This document shows, piece after piece, positions 1 to 5,427 of a DNA stretch of 6,067 bases (its first letter is position 1; every line of letters starts with the position of its first letter). The stretch is from Brevundimonas sp. (GTDB lineage: Bacteria; Pseudomonadota; Alphaproteobacteria; Caulobacterales; Caulobacteraceae): the NCBI GenBank assembly GCA_012270135.1, contig JAAXIW010000218.1:1-6067 (forward strand), in the 5' to 3' direction. The notes beneath the pieces are model-generated. The model did no database searches and was not told the DNA's origin. It saw only the letters and a program-made list of their open reading frames with translations. Both the position numbers and the translations under genes were made by a program.

Positions 1-61
1 CAATGGTTAGAGCCGACCGCTCATAACGGTCTGGTTGGGGGTTCGAGTCCCTCCGCGCCTA
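1..61 (+). tRNA. tRNA with CAU anticodon, probably tRNA-Ile2 (5' end cut by the window)
   Basis: Seen: the anticodon arm is GACCG (15-19), loop CTCATAA (20-26) and CGGTC (27-31), with anticodon CAT at 22-24. The variable loop is TGGTT (32-36). The T arm is GGGGG (37-41), TTCGAGT (42-48) and CCCTC (49-53). The 3' acceptor strand is CGCGCCT (54-60) and the discriminator is A61. The next bases are CCG, so CCA is not fully encoded. The window starts at about tRNA position 13, so about 12 bases of the 5' end are missing. From memory of the E. coli tRNAs, an 8-nt D-loop (AATGGTTA) and a TGGTT variable loop fit tRNA-Ile2 (AGTGGTTA, TGGTC) better than elongator tRNA-Met (a 9-nt D-loop, GGGTC). In Ile2 the wobble C is converted to lysidine by TilS so that the tRNA reads AUA. 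Initiator Met is unlikely because the anticodon stem lacks the three G-C pairs next to the loop. The tRNA call is firm; the Ile2 identity is probable. Confidence 0.93.
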
Positions 62-1558
62 CCGGCCCCAGAACCCGCCGCCGCCCCGGCTCCAGCGGTC
101 CTCGCCGCGGTAACGCTCGTCGTAGACGTAGCGGCCGTCGCGGTCGTACCAGCCGTCGCCGTTGCGGTAGCGGTCGTAGCCGTCCAGCGAATAGCCGTCG
201 TCGTAATATTCGATCCCCAGCAGGCCGTCCTCGTCGTCCCACCAGTCACGCGGATAGGAGCCGAAGGCGCACTCCCAGCCGTCGCCCGGCCGCCAGTACG
301 GCTCGTAGCGGCCGCGGTAGCGGTCGCGGAACTGCGGCCGGCAAGCGTATTGCGAATAGACCCGGTTGCCGCGCGCCTGAACATTGGCGCGGTCCTCGGC
401 GTAGATCACCTCGCGCACGCCGGCGAAGACGTTGTTGACGATCACCGCGCTGCCCGAGGCGGCGGCGACGCCCACCGTCGTGGCCCGGATGCGGCTGTCG
501 GTCAGGCGCAGTTCGCCGTTGTAGAGCACCACGCCCTTGTCCGAGCGGCCGATGCGGCTGTTGCTGATGTCGACTGAAGCGCCCTCGATGGCAACGCCCT
601 CGACATAGCCGACGATGGCGGTGTTCTCGATCTCGACCCGGCCGTAGTCCCGGCCCGAGCGCACGATCATGCCGATCGAACGCGGTCCGAACGCGTTCGG
701 CGCGTTGGTTCCCTTCAGGGTCGTGGAGATGATGCGCGACGTCTGGCCCGGCCCGGGGATCAGTTCCATCCCGGACTGGGCCCCGGCCACAACGACCTCC
801 CAGGCGTCGAGAACCGCGCCGTCGGCGACGATGGCTGGGGCGATGGTCTGGGCCTCGATGATGGTGTCGCGCAGATACAGCAGCCCGCCGTCGGCGTAGA
901 TGGCCGCCTCGTCGCCCGCATGGCGGAAGCCGACACGGTTCGTGATGATCTCGGCGCCGTAGCCGACAATGCAGGCGGCGTCGCCGGCGCGGGGCGAGGC
1001 GAACACCATGTCCCGGATTTCGATGCGGACGCCTTGGGCCACTGTGATGCACGGCAGGCCGTCGGGCGCCTGCAGCGTCGGATCGGGACTGCTTGCCCAG
1101 CGGCGCGGATCGAAACCGCTCTCGCCGATGATCGTCATCGGCTTGTCGATGTTTAGCCAGCCGACACAGGCCCCGCCGCGGGCTCGAATGACCAGGGTGC
1201 CGCCGGGCCGAACCCGGCGCACGGCGTCCTCGACCGCGCCGGTGCCCGGGTTGCCCCCGCAGTCGACCAGCACGATCTCCTCGCCGCCCGGCCGATGCGG
1301 CGGATAGTCTGGCCGCCAGTCGGGCCGGTGCCGACCATAGTCGTAGCGCCGGTGGCTGGAGCCGCGACTGCGATAGCTGCGCGTCGGCGGGTCAAGCAGC
1401 AGGCCGAAATTGGGCCGCGTCTGGCTCTCGACCTTGGCGGCGACCTGGGCGTAGGCCTCGGGACCATGCGAGATCGCCGCTACGGCGACGGAGGCGACGA
1501 TCGCAGCGGCGCCGGCGATCGTGCCGCGGAAACCACGGAAGGGGAGACGGATCGTCAT
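59..1558 (-). CDS. Secreted right-handed parallel beta-helix protein with Tyr/Arg/Gly-rich flanks
   Basis: A 499-residue protein. Residues 1-37 look like a Sec signal peptide: basic start, hydrophobic stretch at about 13-29, and cleavage after AYA (35-37). Residues 45-92 are rich in R, Y, P, H and D. Residues 94-400 form a beta-helix-like array of short strands with Asn/Asp/Gly turns, such as DISNSRIG, LRLTDSRI and AVIVNNVFAG, which fits pectate-lyase-fold (PbH1) proteins. Residues 404-499 are a low-complexity tail of Y, D, R, G and W. There are six Cys (100, 131, 170, 196, 406, 430), so disulfides are possible in the periplasm or outside. No catalytic signature of a known polysaccharide lyase was recognised, so any enzyme activity is unproven; surface binding or adhesion is equally possible. 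The ATG has GGAGGG 9 nt upstream, supporting this start. It lies 15 nt downstream of the Sel1-repeat gene, so the two are probably co-transcribed. The TAG stop overlaps the 3' end of the convergent tRNA. Confidence 0.88.
   Translation of the reverse strand: MTIRLPFRGFRGTIAGAAAIVASVAVAAISHGPEAYAQVAAKVESQTRPNFGLLLDPPTRSYRSRGSSHRRYDYGRHRPDWRPDYPPHRPGGEEIVLVDCGGNPGTGAVEDAVRRVRPGGTLVIRARGGACVGWLNIDKPMTIIGESGFDPRRWASSPDPTLQAPDGLPCITVAQGVRIEIRDMVFASPRAGDAACIVGYGAEIITNRVGFRHAGDEAAIYADGGLLYLRDTIIEAQTIAPAIVADGAVLDAWEVVVAGAQSGMELIPGPGQTSRIISTTLKGTNAPNAFGPRSIGMIVRSGRDYGRVEIENTAIVGYVEGVAIEGASVDISNSRIGRSDKGVVLYNGELRLTDSRIRATTVGVAAASGSAVIVNNVFAGVREVIYAEDRANVQARGNRVYSQYACRPQFRDRYRGRYEPYWRPGDGWECAFGSYPRDWWDDEDGLLGIEYYDDGYSLDGYDRYRNGDGWYDRDGRYVYDERYRGEDRWSRGGGGFWGR
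92..208 (-). repeat. Low-complexity coding repeat in the beta-helix gene tail
   Basis: On the plus strand, units such as gtagcggtcgta and ccgtcgc recur imperfectly. On the coding strand they give repeated YDRYR, YDRDGRY and DERYRG motifs at about residues 451-489. The repeats are degenerate and stay in frame. A similar short patch (about 301-330) encodes RDRYRGRY. Such repeats can change length by slippage, but only one copy of the locus is visible here. Confidence 0.5.
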
Positions 1559-1567
1559 GGTTCCACG

Positions 1568-1573
1568 CCCTCC
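1568..1573 (-). promoter_or_regulatory. Shine-Dalgarno of the beta-helix gene
   Basis: On the minus strand, GGAGGG ends 9 nt before the ATG at 1558. It lies inside the 15-nt gap after the Sel1-repeat gene's TAA. It supports the annotated start and independent ribosome loading on a shared transcript. Confidence 0.8.
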
Positions 1574-3085
1574 TTAACGGCGCTGCTGCGAACGGGAGAC
1601 CTGGGCCAGTACGGCCTGCAGGCGGGCGGCCGAGGGACCGAAGCCGGACAGGGCGGAATCGATCCGCAGGGCCACGGCCTGGGCCTTGTCCTGGTCCGCC
1701 ACCCCCGAGACGCCGAGCGCGAAATAGCTCGACATCGCGAACTTGGCTTCGGGGCTGCCCTGACGCGCGGCCTCGTCGAACCACTTGAAGGCCCGGGCGT
1801 AGTCGGCGGGCAGGCCGATGCCCTCGGCGTACATCACCGCCAGCACCAGCTGCGCCTCGGAAGAACCGTTGACGGCGGCCAGCTGGATGGCCCGCACCCG
1901 CTCCAGATAGGAGAGCCGGCTCTCCATCGGATGGCCCAGCATGGCCTCCAGGGTTTCGATCTGGCGCTTGGACAGGTCTTCCGGCCGCGTCGCCGCGTTT
2001 TCGGTGACGCCGAGATAGCGCAGGGCCCGGCCGACGTGGATGAAGGGCAGCTCCGTCCCCATGCGGGTCAGGGCGTATTCGTAGGCGTCGCCGCGCGGGC
2101 GGCTCTCGTCAGAGAACGGCACGCCCGAGGCAGGGGCCTCATTCGGGTAGAATTCGAACGGCGGCGTCCACTGCCGGGCCTTGGCCTCGACGAAACGGCT
2201 GTACTGATCTCGCCGCGGCGCGGACTTCTCGAAATCCTTCATCAGCACATAGGCGCCGACGTCGCCGGTCTGCACAGCGAGATAGTTGTAGAGGTAGGCG
2301 TCGACGTCGTTGCGGGGAAACAGGTTGGTCGCGGCCAGGTAACCGCGTCGACGGCGGTCGCGGCTGTCGGGTCCGCCGCCGCCCCGACCCCAGGCCTCGC
2401 GGGCCTCGCGATTGTCCTCCGGCTCGCCGAACGGGCCGTAGAGGCCGTCGTGCAGCCGCGCCAGGGTTCGGAACCCCTCGGCGTCCTGGGTCGACAGGAC
2501 GTAGACGACGCGGTCGCGCACCGACTCCTGCTCTTCCCGGGTCATCTGGCCGAGCTGCCGGGCCAGGCGCTGGTAGGCCATGTGCCGCTCGAAGGCCCGG
2601 CAGTCATCGTATTTCGACAACGGGCGCCAGCCGCCGAAGCCGCCGCGATCGACCCGGTTTATCGGGGCGTAACCCTCGTCGTTGGCCAGCGCCATGGCGT
2701 ACCAGGTGGCGCTCTCGATCGGGTCCTCGATGTTCTTGTCGGTGGCGCGGATAGCGGCGTAGCGCGATCCCAGCTCCAGCTGGGCGAAGAAGTCGCCGCG
2801 GAAAGCAGCCCGGCGCAGGGCGCGCAGCCCCGTCTCCTGGGCGTTGAATTCGGAGCCCGTCAGCGAGGCGGGCCGGGGGCAGGCGTTGGAGGCCGTATCC
2901 GTGCGCTGCCAGAACCGGAAGCCCTCGCCCCGGTCTCCGCATGACGCCATGCCGAGGGCGGCGAGCGCCAGAACACCGGCGACCGCGGCGATGGCGACGG
3001 GCCCGCGCGACCGGCCTGACCGGCCGCGGTCGGTCGTGTTCGCATCGCCCTCGCCCATGTGTCCTCGCACTACTGGAGCGGGCAT
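1574..3085 (-). CDS. Sel1-like repeat protein, membrane- or lipid-anchored
   Basis: A 503-residue protein. Residues 17-28 are basic (RGRSGRSRG). Residues 29-48 are hydrophobic and run into LGMASC, with Cys49. This could be an imperfect lipobox (Met at -3 instead of the usual Leu/Val/Ile) or a single membrane anchor with the rest in the periplasm. Sel1/TPR-like helical repeats are clear near the C-terminus: residues 409-443 (SEAQLVLAVMYAEG, then DYARAFKWFDEAARQG) and 444-480. A weaker one lies at about 92-136 (DFFAQLELGSRYA, then ESATWYAMA). The middle (about 140-400) matches no family I recognise and contains a Gly/Arg-rich linker (234-248). Sel1 repeats are protein-protein scaffolds, so a scaffold or envelope-assembly role is an inference. 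The start is uncertain: Met1 has only a G-run directly before it, while Met10 (ATG at 3058) has GAGGA but with just 3 nt of spacing. It heads the leftward operon with the beta-helix gene. Confidence 0.87.
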   Translation of the reverse strand: MPAPVVRGHMGEGDANTTDRGRSGRSRGPVAIAAVAGVLALAALGMASCGDRGEGFRFWQRTDTASNACPRPASLTGSEFNAQETGLRALRRAAFRGDFFAQLELGSRYAAIRATDKNIEDPIESATWYAMALANDEGYAPINRVDRGGFGGWRPLSKYDDCRAFERHMAYQRLARQLGQMTREEQESVRDRVVYVLSTQDAEGFRTLARLHDGLYGPFGEPEDNREAREAWGRGGGGPDSRDRRRRGYLAATNLFPRNDVDAYLYNYLAVQTGDVGAYVLMKDFEKSAPRRDQYSRFVEAKARQWTPPFEFYPNEAPASGVPFSDESRPRGDAYEYALTRMGTELPFIHVGRALRYLGVTENAATRPEDLSKRQIETLEAMLGHPMESRLSYLERVRAIQLAAVNGSSEAQLVLAVMYAEGIGLPADYARAFKWFDEAARQGSPEAKFAMSSYFALGVSGVADQDKAQAVALRIDSALSGFGPSAARLQAVLAQVSRSQQRR

Positions 3086-3114
3086 CCCCCCGGCTCACCC
3101 GTTAAGCTTTGCGC

Positions 3115-3132
3115 GACCGGGACAGTCCGGTC
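3115..3132. promoter_or_regulatory. Perfect 6-bp inverted repeat, possible operator
   Basis: GACCGG (3115-3120) and CCGGTC (3127-3132) are exact reverse complements around the 6-nt spacer GACAGT. The repeat covers the -10 and start region of the candidate leftward promoter, where a dimeric repressor could block transcription. No regulator gene lies nearby and the sequence matches no operator I know, so the role is inferred. Confidence 0.35.
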
Positions 3133-3150
3133 CAGTTAACTGTCTGTCAA
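3122..3150 (-). promoter_or_regulatory. Candidate promoter for the leftward operon
   Basis: Reading the minus strand, TTGACA (3150 to 3145) matches the sigma-70 -35 consensus exactly. A 17-nt spacer then leads to GACTGT (3127 to 3122), which is a poor -10, although -10 elements are often degenerate in alphaproteobacteria. Transcription would start near 3115, about 30 nt upstream of the annotated ATG or about 57 nt upstream of the alternative ATG at 3058. Confidence 0.45.
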
Positions 3151-3157
3151 GGTTAAC
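3135..3157. promoter_or_regulatory. Paired GTTAAC palindromes around the -35 element
   Basis: GTTAAC occurs at 3135-3140 and again at 3152-3157, 17 bp apart, bracketing the TTGACA element. A related GTTAAG lies at 3101-3106, exactly 34 bp before the first. TTAA-containing sites are the core of CtrA targets in Caulobacter, but the canonical spacing is TTAA-N7-TTAA. Here it is N13, so this is at best a pair of half-sites. Confidence 0.3.
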
Positions 3158-3222
3158 GCCGTTTCGCGACAAAGCGTTGCCGCAGCACGGCCATTTTATG
3201 ACTGCGCCGAAGTTGTCCACCG

Positions 3223-3242
3223 GAATCAGCAGCTTGCGATTC
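3223..3242. promoter_or_regulatory. Two GANTC methylation sites upstream of msrC
   Basis: GAATC (3223-3227) and GATTC (3238-3242) start 15 bp apart, 66 and 51 bp before the last base ahead of the msrC start. In Caulobacterales and relatives, CcrM methylates GANTC and GcrA uses methylated sites in promoters. The other eight sites I counted in this window are single and lie in genes, including the tRNA. Confidence 0.4.
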
Positions 3243-3280
3243 CCCTCACAGGCGAAAAAGTCCCTCTCGCCTGACCCCAC

Positions 3281-3285
3281 GGAGG
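3281..3285 (+). promoter_or_regulatory. Shine-Dalgarno of msrC
   Basis: GGAGG ends 7 nt before the ATG at 3293, so it favours that start over the in-frame ATG at 3323, which has a weaker GGAG 10 nt upstream. Confidence 0.75.
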
Positions 3286-3292
3286 CGCCTAT

Positions 3293-3817
3293 ATGGCTCC
3301 CGTTGCCTGGAGCCTTGCCCCGATGTCCTACGTCGCCCGCGACGATCGCCCCGCCGACAAGACCGCCCGCTACGCCGAGGTGGAGGAGGAAATTCTCGCC
3401 GTCCTGGAGGGCGAGCCGAACCTCGTAGCGCGCATGGCGACGGTTTCGTCGATGCTGGCCGACGCCTTTCCGGCCTTCTTCTGGACGGGGTTCTACGTCG
3501 TTGATCCCGGCAAGGAGGCGGAGTTGGTGGTCGGGCACTATCAGGGCACGCTCGGCTGCCTGCGCATTCCCTTCGGCCGCGGAGTCTGCGGGGCCGCCGC
3601 ACGGGACCGCGCGACGCTGGTGGTCGAGGATGTCCACGCCTTTCCCGGTCACATCGCCTGCGACAGCCGCTCGGCCAGCGAGATCGTCGTGCCGGTGATC
3701 GACCGGAGCGGAAACCTGATCGCCGTCTTCGACGTCGACGCGACCGAAACCGCCGCCTTCGACGCCGTCGACGCCGCGGCATTGGAGCGGCTGCTCGGCC
3801 GGGTGTTCGCGGGCTGA
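3293..3817 (+). CDS. msrC: Free methionine-(R)-sulfoxide reductase (fRMsr), GAF domain
   Basis: A 174-residue cytosolic enzyme that reduces free L-methionine-(R)-sulfoxide to methionine using thioredoxin-type reductant, as protection against oxidative damage. The whole protein is one GAF domain. It has the family motifs FFWTGFYVVD (62-71) and GTLGCLRIPFGRGVCG (85-100), followed by HIACDS (120-125). Three Cys, at 89, 99 and 123, are spaced 10 and 24 residues apart, exactly as the catalytic and resolving Cys84, Cys94 and Cys118 of E. coli MsrC, so the enzyme looks intact. The chosen start has a good GGAGG; starting at Met11 (3323) would give 164 residues, close to the E. coli length, so the first ten residues are uncertain. 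It is the first gene of the rightward operon, 21 nt before the kinase gene. The paired GANTC sites lie just upstream. Confidence 0.95.
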   Translation: MAPVAWSLAPMSYVARDDRPADKTARYAEVEEEILAVLEGEPNLVARMATVSSMLADAFPAFFWTGFYVVDPGKEAELVVGHYQGTLGCLRIPFGRGVCGAAARDRATLVVEDVHAFPGHIACDSRSASEIVVPVIDRSGNLIAVFDVDATETAAFDAVDAAALERLLGRVFAG

Positions 3818-3838
3818 TCATCTGCTAGTCGTTGCGGC

Positions 3839-4756
3839 ATGCGGATCGGGATCGACTTCGGCGGCACCAAGATCGAGGCGGCGGTCGTCGGCGACGACGG
3901 CGCCTTCGTCGCCCGCAAGCGCGAACCCAATCCCGGCGCCTACGATCCCGCCATCCAGACCGTCGCCCGCCTGATCGCGGCCGTGGAAGCGGAGACCGGC
4001 GCGACCGGCCCCGTCGGCGTGGCGACGCCCGGTTCGGTGTCGCCGACCCGCGGCGTTATGCGGAACGCCAACTCGACTTGGCTGAACGGCCGGCCCTTCC
4101 CGCAGGATCTGGAGCAAGCGCTCGGACGGCCGGTTCGGCTGGCCAACGACGCCAACTGCCTGGCCCTGTCTGAGTCCGTCGACGGCGCCGGGGCCGGCAA
4201 GGCCGTGGTCTTCGCCATCATCGTCGGAACCGGCTGCGGCGGCGGGGTAGCCGTCAACGGCAGGCTCGTCGACGGCGCCCATGGCGTGGCGGGCGAATGG
4301 GGCCACACCTCCCTGCCCTGGCCGTCGGCCGGAGAAGCGCCCGGCCCCGCCTGCTGGTGCGGCCTGCACGGCTGTCTCGAGACCTGGGTCTCGGGCTCCG
4401 GCCTGCAGCGCGACCATCTGGAGCGGACCAGCCGCTCCCTGACCGCCGAGAACATCGTCGCCGCCGCCCGGGCTGGCGATGCCGACGCACGGCGATCTCT
4501 GGACCTGTGCATCGACCGGCTGGGCCGGGCCATGGCCATGGTGGTCAATCTGATCGATCCCGACGCCTTCATCCTCGGCGGCGGCCTGTCCAACGTCGAT
4601 GAACTGTACGACGCCCTGCCGCCGGTGGTGGAGCGCTACGCCTTCACCGACGCCTGGAGCGGCGTCATCGCCCCCGCCCGCTGGGAAGACTCTTCCGGCG
4701 TGCGCGGAGCCGCACGCCTGTGGCCCTCGCCGAACGAACAGGAGACATCCCCTTGA
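3839..4756 (+). CDS. mak: ROK-family sugar kinase, Mak-type fructokinase
   Basis: A 305-residue protein expected to phosphorylate fructose to fructose 6-phosphate with ATP in the cytosol. It has the N-terminal phosphate loop DFGGTK (6-11), the Mak-like NANSTWLNG (77-84 region), catalytic Asp104 in LANDANC, and the ROK signature beginning VGTGCGGG (129-136). The zinc site is His156 (EWGH) with Cys172, Cys174 and Cys179 (CWCGLHGC). A second glycine-rich motif, ILGGGLSNVD, lies at 245-254, and the C-terminal DSSGVRGAARLWP is shared with E. coli Mak. As recalled, it resembles Mak more than NagK because of NANSTWLNG and DSSGVRGA; related ROK kinases acting on glucose, mannose or amino sugars cannot be excluded. 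The ATG gives the family's usual MRIGID start but has almost no Shine-Dalgarno, so its translation may depend on msrC ending 21 nt upstream. It overlaps the next gene by 4 nt. Confidence 0.92.
   Translation: MRIGIDFGGTKIEAAVVGDDGAFVARKREPNPGAYDPAIQTVARLIAAVEAETGATGPVGVATPGSVSPTRGVMRNANSTWLNGRPFPQDLEQALGRPVRLANDANCLALSESVDGAGAGKAVVFAIIVGTGCGGGVAVNGRLVDGAHGVAGEWGHTSLPWPSAGEAPGPACWCGLHGCLETWVSGSGLQRDHLERTSRSLTAENIVAAARAGDADARRSLDLCIDRLGRAMAMVVNLIDPDAFILGGGLSNVDELYDALPPVVERYAFTDAWSGVIAPARWEDSSGVRGAARLWPSPNEQETSP
4740..4744 (+). promoter_or_regulatory. Shine-Dalgarno that sets a TTG start for the SDR gene
   Basis: AGGAG ends 8 nt before TTG at 4753. It fixes the SDR start inside the kinase stop (TTGA) and argues against the in-frame GTG at 4720, which would add 11 residues ahead of the first beta strand. 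Confidence 0.8.
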
Positions 4757-5427
4757 CCCGCACCCTTGTTATCACCGGAGGCCACGGCGTCCTCGGCCGC
4801 GCCGTTCTGGAAGCGGCCTTGCCCGACGGCTTGAATGTCGCCCTTATTGACCACGCCAAGGGTCAGGCAGCGCCGGACGGCGTGCTGGAACTGGGCGGCG
4901 TCGACCTCACCGACAGCGCCGCGGCGACACAGGCCGTGAGCGCCGTAGTCGAACGCTTCGGCCGGCTGGACGCCCTGCTCAACATCGCCGGGGGCTTCGT
5001 CTGGCAGACGGTCGATGACGCCGAGCCTGCCTGGGACCGGATGTTCGCCCTGAACGTGACCACCGCCCTGAACGCCACCCGCGCCGCCTTGCCGCATCTG
5101 AAGCGGTCGGACGAGGGCCGCGTCGTCAACGTCGGAGCCAACGGCGCGCTGAAGGCCGCCGCCGGCATGGGCGCCTACGCCGCCTCCAAGGCGGGAGTCC
5201 ACCGGCTGACCGAGAGCCTGGCCGAGGAACTGAAGTCGACCTCCGTCACTGTCAACGCCGTGCTGCCGTCGATCCTGGACACCGCCCAGAACCGCAAGGA
5301 CATGCCCGACGCCGACCCGGTAAAATGGGTCCAGCCGTCCGACCTCGCCCGCGTCATGCTGTTCCTCGCCTCGCCGGACAGTCGGGCCATCACCGGAGCC
5401 CTGATCCCGGTCACGGGCCGCGTCTGA
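4753..5427 (+). CDS. Short-chain dehydrogenase/reductase, dihydropteridine reductase (QDPR)-like
   Basis: A 224-residue cytosolic NAD(P)-binding protein, read from a TTG start. The Rossmann motif is TGGHGVLG (8-15), followed by NIAGG (77-81) and the active-site pair Tyr142 and Lys146 in YAASK. Thirteen residues before the Tyr, where classical SDRs have the catalytic Ser, there is Ala129. Animal dihydropteridine reductase (QDPR) also has Ala there. Its recalled sequence shares the AGG motif, GMxxYxxxKxxVH and the distal LDTxxNRKxMPxAD with residues 175-188 here. QDPR regenerates tetrahydrobiopterin from quinonoid dihydrobiopterin. Whether this bacterial protein does so is unknown: no pterin-dependent hydroxylase or PhhB-like gene is present here. 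No helix or strand appears missing, so it is a full SDR fold. It overlaps the kinase by 4 nt and the lyase gene by 1 nt, which indicates tightly coupled expression. Confidence 0.88.
   Translation: MTRTLVITGGHGVLGRAVLEAALPDGLNVALIDHAKGQAAPDGVLELGGVDLTDSAAATQAVSAVVERFGRLDALLNIAGGFVWQTVDDAEPAWDRMFALNVTTALNATRAALPHLKRSDEGRVVNVGANGALKAAAGMGAYAASKAGVHRLTESLAEELKSTSVTVNAVLPSILDTAQNRKDMPDADPVKWVQPSDLARVMLFLASPDSRAITGALIPVTGRV

Larger units (their letters stand above)
3086..3292. promoter_or_regulatory. Divergent intergenic region between the two operons
   Basis: This 207-bp stretch separates the leftward Sel1/beta-helix operon from the rightward msrC operon and must carry promoters for both. It is visibly richer in A+T than the genes and holds three of the five TTAA sequences I found in the window. 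The elements I could pick out are listed separately. No convincing promoter was found for msrC: TTGTCC (3213-3218) followed 17 nt later by GCGATT is only a weak candidate. I see no credible RNA gene or terminator here. Confidence 0.75.

Noticed and set aside
61..95. Intrinsic terminator after the tRNA
   Set aside because: The DNA is very GC-rich here, but I found no clean stem-loop followed by a T-run on either strand.
35..577. Plus-strand Ala/Val-rich open frame starting inside the tRNA
   Set aside because: It is antisense to the repetitive tail of the beta-helix gene; the AVAVAVV composition just mirrors the Tyr/Arg/Asp repeat codons.
1295..2944. Long plus-strand open frame of 549 codons
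   Set aside because: It lies antisense to both leftward genes, has no family motifs and an Arg/Gly/Val-rich composition typical of shadow frames in GC-rich DNA, while the opposite strand has a signal peptide, Sel1 repeats and good start sites.
3136..3156. Full CtrA binding site
   Set aside because: The two TTAA cores are 13 nt apart, not the 7 nt of the known TTAA-N7-TTAA consensus, so only the half-site idea is kept.
3198..3428. Possible small plus-strand gene starting at ATG 3198
   Set aside because: It has no Shine-Dalgarno, runs into msrC in another frame, and its product has no recognisable feature.
3095..3652. Minus-strand open frame of 185 codons across the intergenic region and msrC
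   Set aside because: It is antisense to msrC, which has a complete GAF domain with three correctly spaced Cys; no recognisable motif is seen in the shadow frame.
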